Source: Flavobacterium sp. LHD-85 (GTDB taxonomy: Bacteria; Bacteroidota; Bacteroidia; Flavobacteriales; Flavobacteriaceae). Taken from it: a DNA stretch of 64,000 bases. Below, one piece after another: positions 23,640 through 31,606 of the stretch. The notes under the pieces were generated by a model. The model was given only the letters and a program-made list of their open reading frames with translations, had not been told where the DNA came from and made no database searches. The position numbers and the translations under genes were made by a program. The number at the start of each line of letters is the position of its first letter. The stretch's first letter is position 1. The stretch spans positions 186,001 through 250,000 of the forward strand of contig NZ_JAVFVR010000003.1 of assembly GCF_030929595.1 (NCBI RefSeq), given 5' to 3'.

Positions 23640-24644
23640 TTAAGGTACCTCAATCTCGTTAACGATTTTATTGATAATGTCTACAGAAGTAATGTTTTCT
23701 GCTTCTGCTTCGTAAGTGATTCCAACTCTGTGACGTAAAACATCGTGAACAACTGCGCGAACGTCTTCTGGAATTACATATCCGCGACGTTTGATGAAAG
23801 CATAGCATTTTGCAGCATTAGCCAAGTTGATACTTCCACGAGGAGAAGCTCCAAAACTGATAAGCGGTTTTAAATCGGCTAATTTATATTTTTCTGGATA
23901 ACGAGTAGCAAAAATGATATCCAAGATATATTTCTCAATTTTTTCGTCCATATAAACTTCACGAACTGCTTCTTGAGCACGTAAAATCTGGTCAACAGAA
24001 ACTACCGGATTTACTTTTTCGTACGTTCCTTTTAAGTTTTGGCGAATTACAAAACGCTCTTCGTCAATTTTTGGGTAGTCGATTACAGTTTTTAGCATAA
24101 AACGGTCAACCTGTGCTTCAGGAAGTGCATAAGTACCTTCTTGCTCAACAGGGTTTTGCGTTGCTAATACCAAGAACGGACGATCTAGTTTAAAAGTAGA
24201 GTCACCAATAGTAACTTGTTTTTCCTGCATCGCCTCCAAAAGTGCTGATTGAACTTTTGCAGGAGCACGGTTAATCTCATCGGCAAGCACGAAATTGGCG
24301 AAAATCGGTCCTTTTTTAATTGAAAACTCGTTTGCTTTAATGTTGTAAATCATGGTTCCGATAACATCGGCAGGTAATAAATCTGGCGTAAACTGGATAC
24401 GGCTGAAAGATCCTTGAACCGCTTGTGAAAGCGTATTGATGGCTAAAGTTTTTGCCAGACCAGGAACTCCTTCCAATAAAATATGCCCTTGTCCAAGTAA
24501 TCCGATCAATAGACGCTCGACCATATGTTTCTGACCCACAATAACTTTGTTCATTTCCATTGTAAGAAGGTCTATAAAAGCACTTTCTCTTTCAATTTTT
24601 TCATTTATCGCTCTAATGTCTAAAGTCGTTGTATTTTCTTCCAT
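23640..24644 (-). CDS. moxR: MoxR-family AAA+ ATPase
   Basis: The 334-aa AAA+ protein has Walker A GVPGLAKT (59-66), Walker B FVLADE (118-123), the sensor region VLATQNPVEQEGTYALPEAQVDRF and the MoxR lid with SFGASPRGSINLANAAK. MoxR ATPases are chaperone-like remodellers for VWA proteins. It heads the eight-gene operon that includes the DUF58 gene and batA-E. A possible imperfect -7 box, TCAATTTG, lies at 24692-24699 on the minus strand, about 50 bases before the start. Confidence 0.95.
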   Translation of the reverse strand: MEENTTTLDIRAINEKIERESAFIDLLTMEMNKVIVGQKHMVERLLIGLLGQGHILLEGVPGLAKTLAINTLSQAVQGSFSRIQFTPDLLPADVIGTMIYNIKANEFSIKKGPIFANFVLADEINRAPAKVQSALLEAMQEKQVTIGDSTFKLDRPFLVLATQNPVEQEGTYALPEAQVDRFMLKTVIDYPKIDEERFVIRQNLKGTYEKVNPVVSVDQILRAQEAVREVYMDEKIEKYILDIIFATRYPEKYKLADLKPLISFGASPRGSINLANAAKCYAFIKRRGYVIPEDVRAVVHDVLRHRVGITYEAEAENITSVDIINKIVNEIEVP

Positions 24645-24856
24645 ATAAATATTTTTAAAACCTTGATTTTTACGCCTAATTTTTGAGAGTGCAAATTGAA
24701 TATTTTTTGATAAGTAAGATGTTAAAGAATGGTTAAAACTTCGACCAATGACTTAATTTTAAGGACTAATTGTGAATCTATTTTTATATTTTTAAGAACT
24801 TTGATGATTATGTTTTATAAAAGCATAATTATTACCAAAAATAACGCATAATTATT

Positions 24857-25732
24857 ATGAGCAAAACAGTCTTATCGCCTATAATTTCGGGCACTATGAA
24901 TTGGGGAGTTTGGGATAAAAACCTTACAACCAAAGAAATGGAAAACATGATACAAGTGAGTATCGAAAACAAAATTACGACTTTTGATCACGCGGATATT
25001 TACGGTTCGTATACGACCGAAGCCGATTTTGGAAAAGCCTTTCACGCAAGTAAAATTGATCGTGAAAAATTACAATTAATTACCAAGTGCGGTATTCAGA
25101 TGATTGCTGAAAAACGCCCTGAAAACAAAATCAAACATTACGATTATTCTAAAGACTATATTATTAAGTCTGTAGAAACATCTTTGAAGAATTTAAAAAC
25201 AGATTATGTAGATGTTTTTTTACTTCATAGACCAAGTCCGTTAATGCAGGCTGATGAAATCGCCGAAGCAGTAGAAAAGTTAAAGGGAGAAGGAAAGATT
25301 ATTGATTTTGGTCTTTCAAACTTTACAAGTTCTCAAACAGAATTAATTCGTCAGAAAACAGAAGTTAGCTACAATCAAGTGCAATTTTCGGCTACGCATT
25401 ACGAACCAATGCTTGACGGAAGCTTAGATTATATGCAGACTAACGGAATTCGTCCATTGTCTTGGAATCCGCTTGGAACTGTTTTTAGAGAAGATACAAA
25501 ACAGACGCGCCGCTTGAAAAAACTGTTTTCAGTTTTATTAGAAAAATATCATTTAGGAGCAGACACGCTTTTACTATCATGGATTTTGAAACATCCAGCA
25601 AAAGTTATTCCTATTGCAGGAACTGTTAACGTTGCCAGAATTCAGTCTTTATCTAAAGCAGTTGAATTAGAAATGGACAAAGAAGACTGGTTTGCCATCT
25701 GGACAGAAAGTATGGGCGACGATGTGCCTTAA
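24857..25732 (+). CDS. Aldo/keto reductase
   Basis: The 291-aa cytosolic NAD(P)H-dependent reductase has the AKR barrel with the catalytic tetrad visible as D44, Y49, K77 and H124 (FDHADIYG, ITKCGI, FLLHRP), and a YdhF-like sequence (PIISGTMNWGVWDK, then IDFGLSNF and IPIAGTVN). The physiological substrate cannot be read from the sequence. It is transcribed divergently from moxR and followed after 18 bases by a GNAT acetyltransferase gene. Confidence 0.9.
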   Translation: MSKTVLSPIISGTMNWGVWDKNLTTKEMENMIQVSIENKITTFDHADIYGSYTTEADFGKAFHASKIDREKLQLITKCGIQMIAEKRPENKIKHYDYSKDYIIKSVETSLKNLKTDYVDVFLLHRPSPLMQADEIAEAVEKLKGEGKIIDFGLSNFTSSQTELIRQKTEVSYNQVQFSATHYEPMLDGSLDYMQTNGIRPLSWNPLGTVFREDTKQTRRLKKLFSVLLEKYHLGADTLLLSWILKHPAKVIPIAGTVNVARIQSLSKAVELEMDKEDWFAIWTESMGDDVP

Positions 25733-25750
25733 TTTATACTATTCTGAAAA

Positions 25751-26257
25751 ATGATATGCCTTGAAAAATTTGAGAGAAAAGATTATTCTGAATTGATCGA
25801 TTCTGTCAAAAATGCCAAAGATTTAATGCAGTTTGGAGGGCCAGAATTTACTTTTCCCTTAACGGAGAGTCAAATAGATAGAACACTTTCTGATGAAAAC
25901 CGAATGGCCTTTAGAGTTGCAAATAGTTCTAACGGAAATACGATTGGACATTGCGAAATTTACTTTAAAGATGATTCTGCAAAATTGGGACGGATTCTAA
26001 TTATTGACGAAAAACAGCGAGGAAAGGGAATTGGAGAAAAAATGGTGAGCTTATTGTTGCAATTTATTTTTGAAAACAGAAAAGAAAGAAACATTGAATT
26101 GAATGTCTTCGATTTTAATATTGGAGCTCAAAAGTGTTATGAGAAAGTTGGTTTTACGATTAATCCCGATAAAAAACTCCTAAGAGAAGTTGAGGGAGAA
26201 ACTTGGACAGCGCTCAATATGGTATTGAATTTAGAAGAATGGAAAAATAAGAATTAA
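25751..26257 (+). CDS. GNAT family N-acetyltransferase
   Basis: The 168-aa product has the GNAT fold with motif A for acetyl-CoA binding (EKQRGKGIGEKMV; RGKGIG at 90-95) and the C-terminal NVFDFNIGAQKCYEKVGF segment typical of RimI/RimJ-like enzymes. The acceptor is unknown. It is probably co-transcribed with the aldo/keto reductase and ends before a bidirectional terminator. Confidence 0.88.
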   Translation: MICLEKFERKDYSELIDSVKNAKDLMQFGGPEFTFPLTESQIDRTLSDENRMAFRVANSSNGNTIGHCEIYFKDDSAKLGRILIIDEKQRGKGIGEKMVSLLLQFIFENRKERNIELNVFDFNIGAQKCYEKVGFTINPDKKLLREVEGETWTALNMVLNLEEWKNKN

Positions 26258-26264
26258 ATTATTT

Positions 26265-26279
26265 TGCCACAGATTAAGG
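26265..26279. repeat. Half copy of the TGCCACAGATTA repeat
   Basis: TGCCACAGATTA at 26265-26276 equals one end of the 58-bp unit at 13192-13249; the inverted partner is not present nearby. Confidence 0.6.
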
Positions 26280-26336
26280 GCATTCATAGAGTTAAAAGCC
26301 ATTTTTAATTCTTAAAGCAATGACCATAAAAAAAAA

Positions 26337-26371
26337 ACAGCTATTCTGCTTTTTAGAATAGCTGTTTTTTA
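26337..26371. terminator. Bidirectional terminator between the GNAT and DUF4382 genes
   Basis: A perfect 11-bp stem, ACAGCTATTCT with AGAATAGCTGT (26337-26347, 26355-26365), is flanked by an A run on the left and T run on the right. It serves both convergent genes. Confidence 0.9.
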
Positions 26372-26384
26372 TGTTTTAGAGTTT

Positions 26385-27194
26385 TTATTTTAAAACGAGA
26401 GTGTTCATGTTTGTGATTTGTCCATTTACCACCACCACATTAGGAACAACTAAAGCTGGCAATTGTGAACTTGCATCAAGAGTAATTGTTACGGAATAAG
26501 TTCCTGCCGGAATACCATTTAGCTGAAATACTCCTAGTTCATCCGTATAAGCTGAAACTGTTGTGTCTCCAACCTGAACTGATACTAAAGACTGGAAAGT
26601 AAAAGGCGTTACAATTCCTTTGATTATACCAGATGTTGCGTTTGTAGAAACTCTAATTACAGGATGTAAATTGAAGTTGCCAGAATTGCCAGCTTCTACA
26701 ACAACAGAATGTTCTACATCAAAATCTAATAAAAAGTCATAAGTTACACCTGCTGTCAATGTTTGGTTAACTTTTAATTTTAAACCCGACTGTTGGGCGC
26801 TTGGTGTTTTTAAAGGATAAGTCGTACCGTCTTTGACAACAGTATTATGCTCTCCAAGAATTAATCGAATTTGGCCTAAATATCCAGATGCCACTTCGTT
26901 ATCTGCCAAAAGAACATTTACACCGCCAGTTAAATCCAATAAATTATATATTCCAGGTTTGATGTTTCCTATGCTAACCCATCCATCTTCGCCAGTTTCA
27001 GAAGTGCTTTTAATTTTAACGTCTAAAACTTCAACGTTTACCTGATCGTAATCACCCGGTGCATCTGTCATTCGTACACTTACTTTTGAAGTTTGTGAAC
27101 CATCATTACTATCACTACTGCTACAGCTTGCTAGAAATAGAGTAGATAATGACGCCAAGAGAAAAATTCTAAATTTGAGGTTTACAGCTTTCAT
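26385..27194 (-). CDS. DUF4382 domain-containing lipoprotein
   Basis: The 269-aa product has a lipobox with C24 (LFLASC) and a serine/aspartate-rich linker (SSSDSNDGSQ). Residues about 36-175 form the DUF4382 domain, with the start VSVRMTDAPGDYDQVNVEVLDVKI. The last 80 residues look like a prealbumin-like or carboxypeptidase-regulatory beta-sandwich (GIPAGTYSVTITLD). It is expected at the outer membrane surface. The function is unknown. Confidence 0.88.
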   Translation of the reverse strand: MKAVNLKFRIFLLASLSTLFLASCSSSDSNDGSQTSKVSVRMTDAPGDYDQVNVEVLDVKIKSTSETGEDGWVSIGNIKPGIYNLLDLTGGVNVLLADNEVASGYLGQIRLILGEHNTVVKDGTTYPLKTPSAQQSGLKLKVNQTLTAGVTYDFLLDFDVEHSVVVEAGNSGNFNLHPVIRVSTNATSGIIKGIVTPFTFQSLVSVQVGDTTVSAYTDELGVFQLNGIPAGTYSVTITLDASSQLPALVVPNVVVVNGQITNMNTLVLK

Positions 27195-27345
27195 AAGCTT
27201 CTTTGTTTTAAATTAGTAAATTTATAACGCAGAACGAACTTCATTTAGTGCTTTTATGCCGTAATTTTGTGTTGAATTAATCAAATCTTAAGGAAGAGGA
27301 AGGTTGATTAAACACGATTTTAATCCTAAAAAAATGATGCATTAT

Positions 27346-27370
27346 TTTAATCTGTGTCAAAAAAATAAAT
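27346..27370. repeat. Diverged half of the TGCCACAGATTA repeat
   Basis: TTTTAATCTGTGTCAAAAAA resembles the right end of the unit at 13192-13249 plus its A-rich flank, with one substitution. It lies directly before the SDR gene start. Confidence 0.45.
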
Positions 27371-27378
27371 AGTTTAAA

Positions 27379-28134
27379 ATGAAAAAGACAGTTTTAATTA
27401 CTGGAGCTACAAGCGGAATTGGAAAAGCAACCGCTCAGATTTTAGCAAAAAACAATTATAAGGTAGTGCTTTGCGGAAGACGTACAGACCGTTTAGAAGA
27501 ACTTGAAAAAGAGCTTTCGACTTTTACAGAAGTGCATTCTTTAGCATTTGATGTTCGAAACAAAGAAGAAGTTTTAGAAAAAATAGCTGCCTTGCCAAAA
27601 GATTTTTCTACGATTGACGTTTTAATTAATAATGCGGGAAATGCTCATGGTTTAGATCCAATTCAGAATGGAAATTTAGACGATTGGGATGCCATGATTG
27701 ATATTAATGTGAAAGGTCTTTTATATGTTTCCAAAGCAATTATTCCGCAAATGGTAGAGAGGCAATCAGGGCACATTATTAATATTGGTTCAACAGCGGC
27801 AAAAGAAGTTTACCCAAACGGAAATGTATACTGCGGTTCTAAACACGCCGTTGATGCCATTACAGCAGGAATGCGAATCGATTTAAATCCGTTTGGAATT
27901 AGAGTTGGCGGTATTCATCCAGGAATGGTAGCAACAGAATTTAGCGAAGTGCGTTTTAAAGGAGATGTTGAAAGAGCAGCAAATGTTTATAAAGGATTTG
28001 ATCCGCTGCAGGCAGAAGATATTGCGGATATTATTCACTTTGTGGTTTCGAGACCTTATCATGTAAATATTGCCGATTTGGTTGTGATGAGTACGGCACA
28101 GGCGTCTTCGACGATTGTAAAGAAAAATATTTAA
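27379..28134 (+). CDS. SDR-family NAD(P)-dependent oxidoreductase (YdfG-like)
   Basis: The 251-aa Rossmann-fold enzyme has the cofactor loop TGATSGIG (8-15), NNAG at 84-87 and the catalytic S138, Y151 and K155 (YCGSK). The sequence from MIDINVKGLLYVSK through GIHPGMVATEFS is like YdfG, which acts on serine, 3-hydroxyisobutyrate and related 3-hydroxy acids, so that is a reasonable guess. The cofactor-binding arginines after strand 2 (CGRRTDR) favour NADP. It ends 16 bases before a repeat-derived terminator. Confidence 0.92.
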   Translation: MKKTVLITGATSGIGKATAQILAKNNYKVVLCGRRTDRLEELEKELSTFTEVHSLAFDVRNKEEVLEKIAALPKDFSTIDVLINNAGNAHGLDPIQNGNLDDWDAMIDINVKGLLYVSKAIIPQMVERQSGHIINIGSTAAKEVYPNGNVYCGSKHAVDAITAGMRIDLNPFGIRVGGIHPGMVATEFSEVRFKGDVERAANVYKGFDPLQAEDIADIIHFVVSRPYHVNIADLVVMSTAQASSTIVKKNI

Positions 28135-28147
28135 ATAAAATCGAATG

Positions 28148-28177
28148 TAGAGACGCACAGTAGTGCGTCTTTTTTTT
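28148..28177 (+). terminator. Terminator made from one arm of the GACGCAC repeat
   Basis: AGACGCAC and GTGCGTCT (28151-28158, 28163-28170) form a perfect 8-bp stem followed by seven more T. It is a solo arm of the 76-bp dispersed element that would work as the terminator of the SDR gene. Confidence 0.75.
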
Positions 28178-28194
28178 AATTTTAAGTTTTAATA

Positions 28195-28232
28195 AATTAA
28201 ATTAGTGCGAATTAGTGCAATTCGTGGCAAAA
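28195..28232 (+). repeat. Dispersed leader repeat ending in AATTCGTGGC
   Basis: TTAGTGCGAATTAGTGCAAT then TCGTGGCAAAAT lies 11 bases before the AlbA_2 gene start and matches, in the same position relative to a start codon, the copy ahead of batC. Confidence 0.6.
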
Positions 28233-28242
28233 TAAAACCGAC

Positions 28243-29388
28243 ATGATTAATAAACGCCTTTTAATTAAAAATCTCCTCGCTCATAATGACGAAAGCAGTT
28301 TTTATGATAAGAAAAGGCAATTGAATCTTCATTCCAGAGAAGGAAAAGGAAAGTTCTTAAAGCATATTTGCGCATTATCCAATTCCAATCCTAACAACAA
28401 TTCTTATATCGTAGTTGGAGTAGAAGATCAGGATAACGAAATTGTCGGTGATGACTTCTTTGATGATAGCCGAATTCAGAATCTGGTCAATGCTTTTTTA
28501 GAAAATCCGCCTAAGATTCAATACGAAAACGTTCCTTTTCCAAACCTTCCAAAAGACAAAGTAATCGGTCTGGTTACCATCAAACCTAAAAGCAAAATCT
28601 CTTACTTTAAAAAAGGAATTCACACTATTCTTGCTAATAGCATTTTTATAAGACGTGGCAGTAATTCGATCCCTTTAGAAGAATATGAGGAAATAGAGAA
28701 AAACAATCAGAATACAGAAACCGTAATTGGGATAGAAAACAGTTCTCGAAATAGTATTCAATATACACTAGACGGCGTTATTGATTTTATGAATTTCAGA
28801 CATAAAGATATGTCGCCAAAATATCATGTTTTCAAGGAACTGTTTGTAATCTGCTGGGCTGGAGTTCCTAAAAAACTTCGTGATAAAACATATCTTTCAA
28901 GAGTTGATATCGAATTGATAAACGAACAGATTAAACTTTTTTATTCTGCACAAGATGTGGTTACGATCGAATATAACGACGATACTTTTACTATTACTGA
29001 ATATGTTCCGTTGGGATTAAATGACAAAACGAGTTATTATCCGCTTGAAGAACAAACGATCCATTTTTTTGATAACGGATATTATAAAATTGATCGTCAA
29101 ATGCTTTTTCAGCCACCAGAATTCAATCGAAAAATGCTGCATCATATTTATAATTCTAACATAGCGCTGCTTAGAAAACTGGAGAAAGAAATTTCTCTAT
29201 CTGAACGCGAAATGAAAGATCTGGAAAACCTTCCTTCCACTTTTATGATTTGTCATTTGAATGGTTTCGAAGATGCCAGGCAAAAATTAATCGATGCAAA
29301 ATTGCTTTTGAAACCTTATAAGAATATCTATTCTTCTTTTAAAGAAGCTTTACGAGTTTTGCGCAAAATGAAATATGATGTGCAGTAA
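28243..29388 (+). CDS. AlbA_2 (Schlafen-type) domain protein
   Basis: The 381-aa product has an AlbA_2/divergent AAA-4 type domain at the N-terminus (residues about 15-150), seen in ESSFYDKKRQLNLHSREGKGKFLKHICALSNS, YIVVGVEDQDNEIVGDD and IFIRRGSNSIP. The rest is charged and mostly helical, without a family I recognise. Such proteins are annotated as ATP-binding or transcriptional regulators, and Schlafen relatives can act as nucleases. It is flanked on both sides by dispersed repeats and has no clear operon partner. Confidence 0.75.
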   Translation: MINKRLLIKNLLAHNDESSFYDKKRQLNLHSREGKGKFLKHICALSNSNPNNNSYIVVGVEDQDNEIVGDDFFDDSRIQNLVNAFLENPPKIQYENVPFPNLPKDKVIGLVTIKPKSKISYFKKGIHTILANSIFIRRGSNSIPLEEYEEIEKNNQNTETVIGIENSSRNSIQYTLDGVIDFMNFRHKDMSPKYHVFKELFVICWAGVPKKLRDKTYLSRVDIELINEQIKLFYSAQDVVTIEYNDDTFTITEYVPLGLNDKTSYYPLEEQTIHFFDNGYYKIDRQMLFQPPEFNRKMLHHIYNSNIALLRKLEKEISLSEREMKDLENLPSTFMICHLNGFEDARQKLIDAKLLLKPYKNIYSSFKEALRVLRKMKYDVQ

Positions 29389-29409
29389 GAAAGGTTCTAA
29401 GGTTTTTCT

Positions 29410-29485
29410 GTAGAGACGCACCGCAGTGCGTCTACGTCAGCATATCGATAAAGATTGTGTTAGACGCACTGCAGTGCGTCTCTAC
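29410..29485. repeat. 76-bp palindromic dispersed element, complete copy
   Basis: Each end holds a small palindrome (GACGCAC..GTGCGTC) with outer GTAGA/TCTAC, and the two ends are inverted copies of each other. The unique core reads ACGTCAGCATATCGATAAAG then ATTGTGT. A reverse relative is at 13263-13330 and solo arms are at 13147 and 28148. It lies just after the AlbA_2 gene. Confidence 0.85.
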
Positions 29486-29527
29486 GATAATATACAGGAA
29501 CTAAATAAATCGCTTGATTTATTTTTT

Positions 29528-30271
29528 CTATTGAAAATTCAAATACTTTTTTACCTCTTCATACGGAAATATAAGCTCTTTTGGGCCATCAGCGTAAGAT
29601 GCAGCTTCATATGAGTTGTAATATAAAAGTAAGCCAGCCGAAGTGTAAAAGATGTTTTGAGGAAGCTGAAATTTATCATTTTCAAACATTAAACCTGTAG
29701 CATTAATATTGGCTTTTTCTGGAATTTTATATTTTGCTCTAAAAGTTTTTTCAGCGAAAGCTTTAAATTCTTTTTCGTTTTTGAATAATTGTTTGTTGAA
29801 AATCGCTTTTCCTGTTTTTTTATCGAATAATAAGGAACGGTAGCCTTGATATCCGTGAGCGCCTCCAGTAAAAGTATAATGATCAATTTTAAGGTTTAAA
29901 ACCTGATCAGATTCAAATTCGATATTTCCAATAATTTTTGCTTCCCAGCCAAAAGTGTCATTTGGGAATTTCTCATGCATTTCTTCGTAAGAAGCAATAA
30001 ACGATTTTGCCAACGATTTATAATCATCAACTTTTACTGAATCTTCTTCGAAAAATACAATCTCCTTAATAACAGCAAAGACTTTTTTATTGATGCTGTC
30101 TGATGTTACTTTAATATTTTTAGCAATAGGAACTTCTATCGTGATTTTCGGGCAGTCATTTGCGCACGGTACAGTAGATTTCTCTTCAAACGTTTCATTT
30201 TCAAATGAAAGCTCTTTTTTGCAACTTGTAAAAATCAAACACAAAAAGAGTATAAATAAGTAATTTTTCAT
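29528..30271 (-). CDS. DUF3298/DUF4163 lipoprotein (RsiV-like)
   Basis: The 247-aa product has a lipobox with C17 (LIFTSC), a CANDCPKITIEVPIA segment, a DUF4163-like first half with the IDHYTFTGGAHGYQ motif, and a C-terminal DUF3298 domain (SLLFDKKTGKAIFNKQLF, then FYTSAGLLLYYNSYE and ADGPKELIFPYEEVKKYL). The same two-domain layout forms the extracellular part of the anti-sigma factor RsiV that binds lysozyme, but many Bacteroidota members are free lipoproteins of unknown role. A -7 box lies at 30294-30301. Confidence 0.85.
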   Translation of the reverse strand: MKNYLFILFLCLIFTSCKKELSFENETFEEKSTVPCANDCPKITIEVPIAKNIKVTSDSINKKVFAVIKEIVFFEEDSVKVDDYKSLAKSFIASYEEMHEKFPNDTFGWEAKIIGNIEFESDQVLNLKIDHYTFTGGAHGYQGYRSLLFDKKTGKAIFNKQLFKNEKEFKAFAEKTFRAKYKIPEKANINATGLMFENDKFQLPQNIFYTSAGLLLYYNSYEAASYADGPKELIFPYEEVKKYLNFQ

Positions 30272-30293
30272 ATCAAAAAGTGTTAATTATCTA

Positions 30294-30301
30294 CAAAGGT
30301 A
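30294..30301 (-). promoter_or_regulatory. Putative -7 box for the DUF3298 lipoprotein gene
   Basis: TACCTTTG on the minus strand, about 22 bases before the start codon, fits TAnnTTTG; the -33 element is not evident. Confidence 0.45.
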
Positions 30302-30334
30302 AGAAGTTGTATCGCGATAAAATAAATTAAGCGG

Positions 30335-30342
30335 TAAATTTG
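30335..30342 (+). promoter_or_regulatory. Putative -7 box for the cystathionine gamma-synthase gene
   Basis: TAAATTTG, 33 bases before the ATG, matches the consensus; the nearest TTG upstream is 25 bases away, longer than ideal. Confidence 0.4.
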
Positions 30343-30375
30343 TACAAGAATTAAAGAATTTAAATTTATAACTAT

Positions 30376-31518
30376 ATGAAATTCAATACAAAAGTAATAC
30401 ACGGAGGACAGCATCATGATCCAAGTACAGGTGCAGTTATGCCACCAGTATATCAGACTTCAACATTTGTGCAAACAAGTCCGGGAAAACCTTTGGCGGA
30501 TTACGAATACAGTAGAGCATCTAATCCGACTCGTACTGCTTTAGAAGATGCTTTGGCAAGTATTGAAAATGGAACCCGCGGATTGGCATTTTCGTCTGGT
30601 CTTGCTGCAACAGACTGCGTTTTAAGATCTTTTAAAGCAGGAGACGAAATTATTGCAATGGATGATTTGTATGGTGGAACTTACAGAATGTTCTCTCGCG
30701 TTTATAAAGATTCGGGTATTAAATTTCATTTTGTTGATATGACAAATATCGAAAAACTGAAAAGTTTAATCAACGAAAACACTAAACTAATTTGGGTAGA
30801 AACACCAACAAATCCGTTGATGAAATTGGCGGACATTCAAGAAATAGCAAAAATCACGCAGGAGAAAAAAATTCTTCTTGCAGTAGATAATACTTTTGCA
30901 ACTCCATATTTACAAAAGCCTCTTGATTTAGGAGCGGACATTGTTATGCACTCTGCAACAAAATATTTAGGAGGACATTCTGATGTTATTGCTGGAGCTT
31001 TAATTGTAAAAGACGCAGCCCTTGGAGATCAATTGCATTTTCAGCAATTTGCAACAGGAGCGACTCTTGGACCAATGGATAGCTTTTTAGTTTTAAGAGG
31101 AATCAAAACTTTGGCTTTAAGAGTTCAGAGACACTGTGAAAATGGAGAAAAAGTGGTTGAGTATTTAAGCAATCATCCAAAGATTAAAACGGTTTATTAT
31201 CCAGGTTTAAAAAATCATCCTTTTCATGAAATTGCAAAGAAACAGATGAAAGCGTTTGGCGGAATGGTTTCGTTTGATTTTAAGTCAGGGAAAAAAGAAG
31301 ATTCTATTGCGTTTTTAGAAAAATTGAAAGTATTTACATTAGCTGAATCTTTAGGTGGAGTAGAATCATTGGCAAATCACCCAGCTTTAATGACTCACGC
31401 ATCGATTCCTGCAGATAAAAGAGCAGAAGTTGGTATTACTGATGATTTGGTAAGATTAAGTGTTGGCATCGAAGATGCAGAAGATTTAATCGCAGATTTA
31501 GAGCAAGCTTTGGCTTAA
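30376..31518 (+). CDS. metB: Cystathionine gamma-synthase or related transsulfuration enzyme
   Basis: The 380-aa PLP enzyme of the Cys/Met family has the schiff-base lysine K196 (HSATKYLGGHSD), the YEYSRASNPTRTALE segment that binds the cofactor phosphate of the neighbouring subunit, and SSGLAATDCVLR. Closest in layout to bacterial cystathionine gamma-synthase (O-acylhomoserine plus cysteine to cystathionine), but cystathionine gamma- or beta-lyase activity cannot be excluded from sequence alone. It is a single-gene unit with a perfect 15-bp terminator stem. Confidence 0.88.
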   Translation: MKFNTKVIHGGQHHDPSTGAVMPPVYQTSTFVQTSPGKPLADYEYSRASNPTRTALEDALASIENGTRGLAFSSGLAATDCVLRSFKAGDEIIAMDDLYGGTYRMFSRVYKDSGIKFHFVDMTNIEKLKSLINENTKLIWVETPTNPLMKLADIQEIAKITQEKKILLAVDNTFATPYLQKPLDLGADIVMHSATKYLGGHSDVIAGALIVKDAALGDQLHFQQFATGATLGPMDSFLVLRGIKTLALRVQRHCENGEKVVEYLSNHPKIKTVYYPGLKNHPFHEIAKKQMKAFGGMVSFDFKSGKKEDSIAFLEKLKVFTLAESLGGVESLANHPALMTHASIPADKRAEVGITDDLVRLSVGIEDAEDLIADLEQALA

Positions 31519-31538
31519 GATAAATTCCAATAAAAACT

Positions 31539-31586
31539 AAAATCCCAAATTCCGCTTTTAATAGTTTTGGAATTTGGGATTTTTTA
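31539..31586. terminator. Convergent terminator after metB
   Basis: A perfect 15-bp stem, AAAATCCCAAATTCC with GGAATTTGGGATTTT (31539-31553, 31569-31583), is followed by T on the plus strand. The opposing gene ends at 31607. Confidence 0.88.
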
Positions 31587-31606
31587 TATTTTGGGATTTA
31601 ATTTTT

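Noticed and set aside
24645..24856. Divergent region between moxR and the aldo/keto reductase gene searched for a small gene
   Set aside because: Only AT-rich sequence and one imperfect -7 box were seen; no ORF with a credible start.
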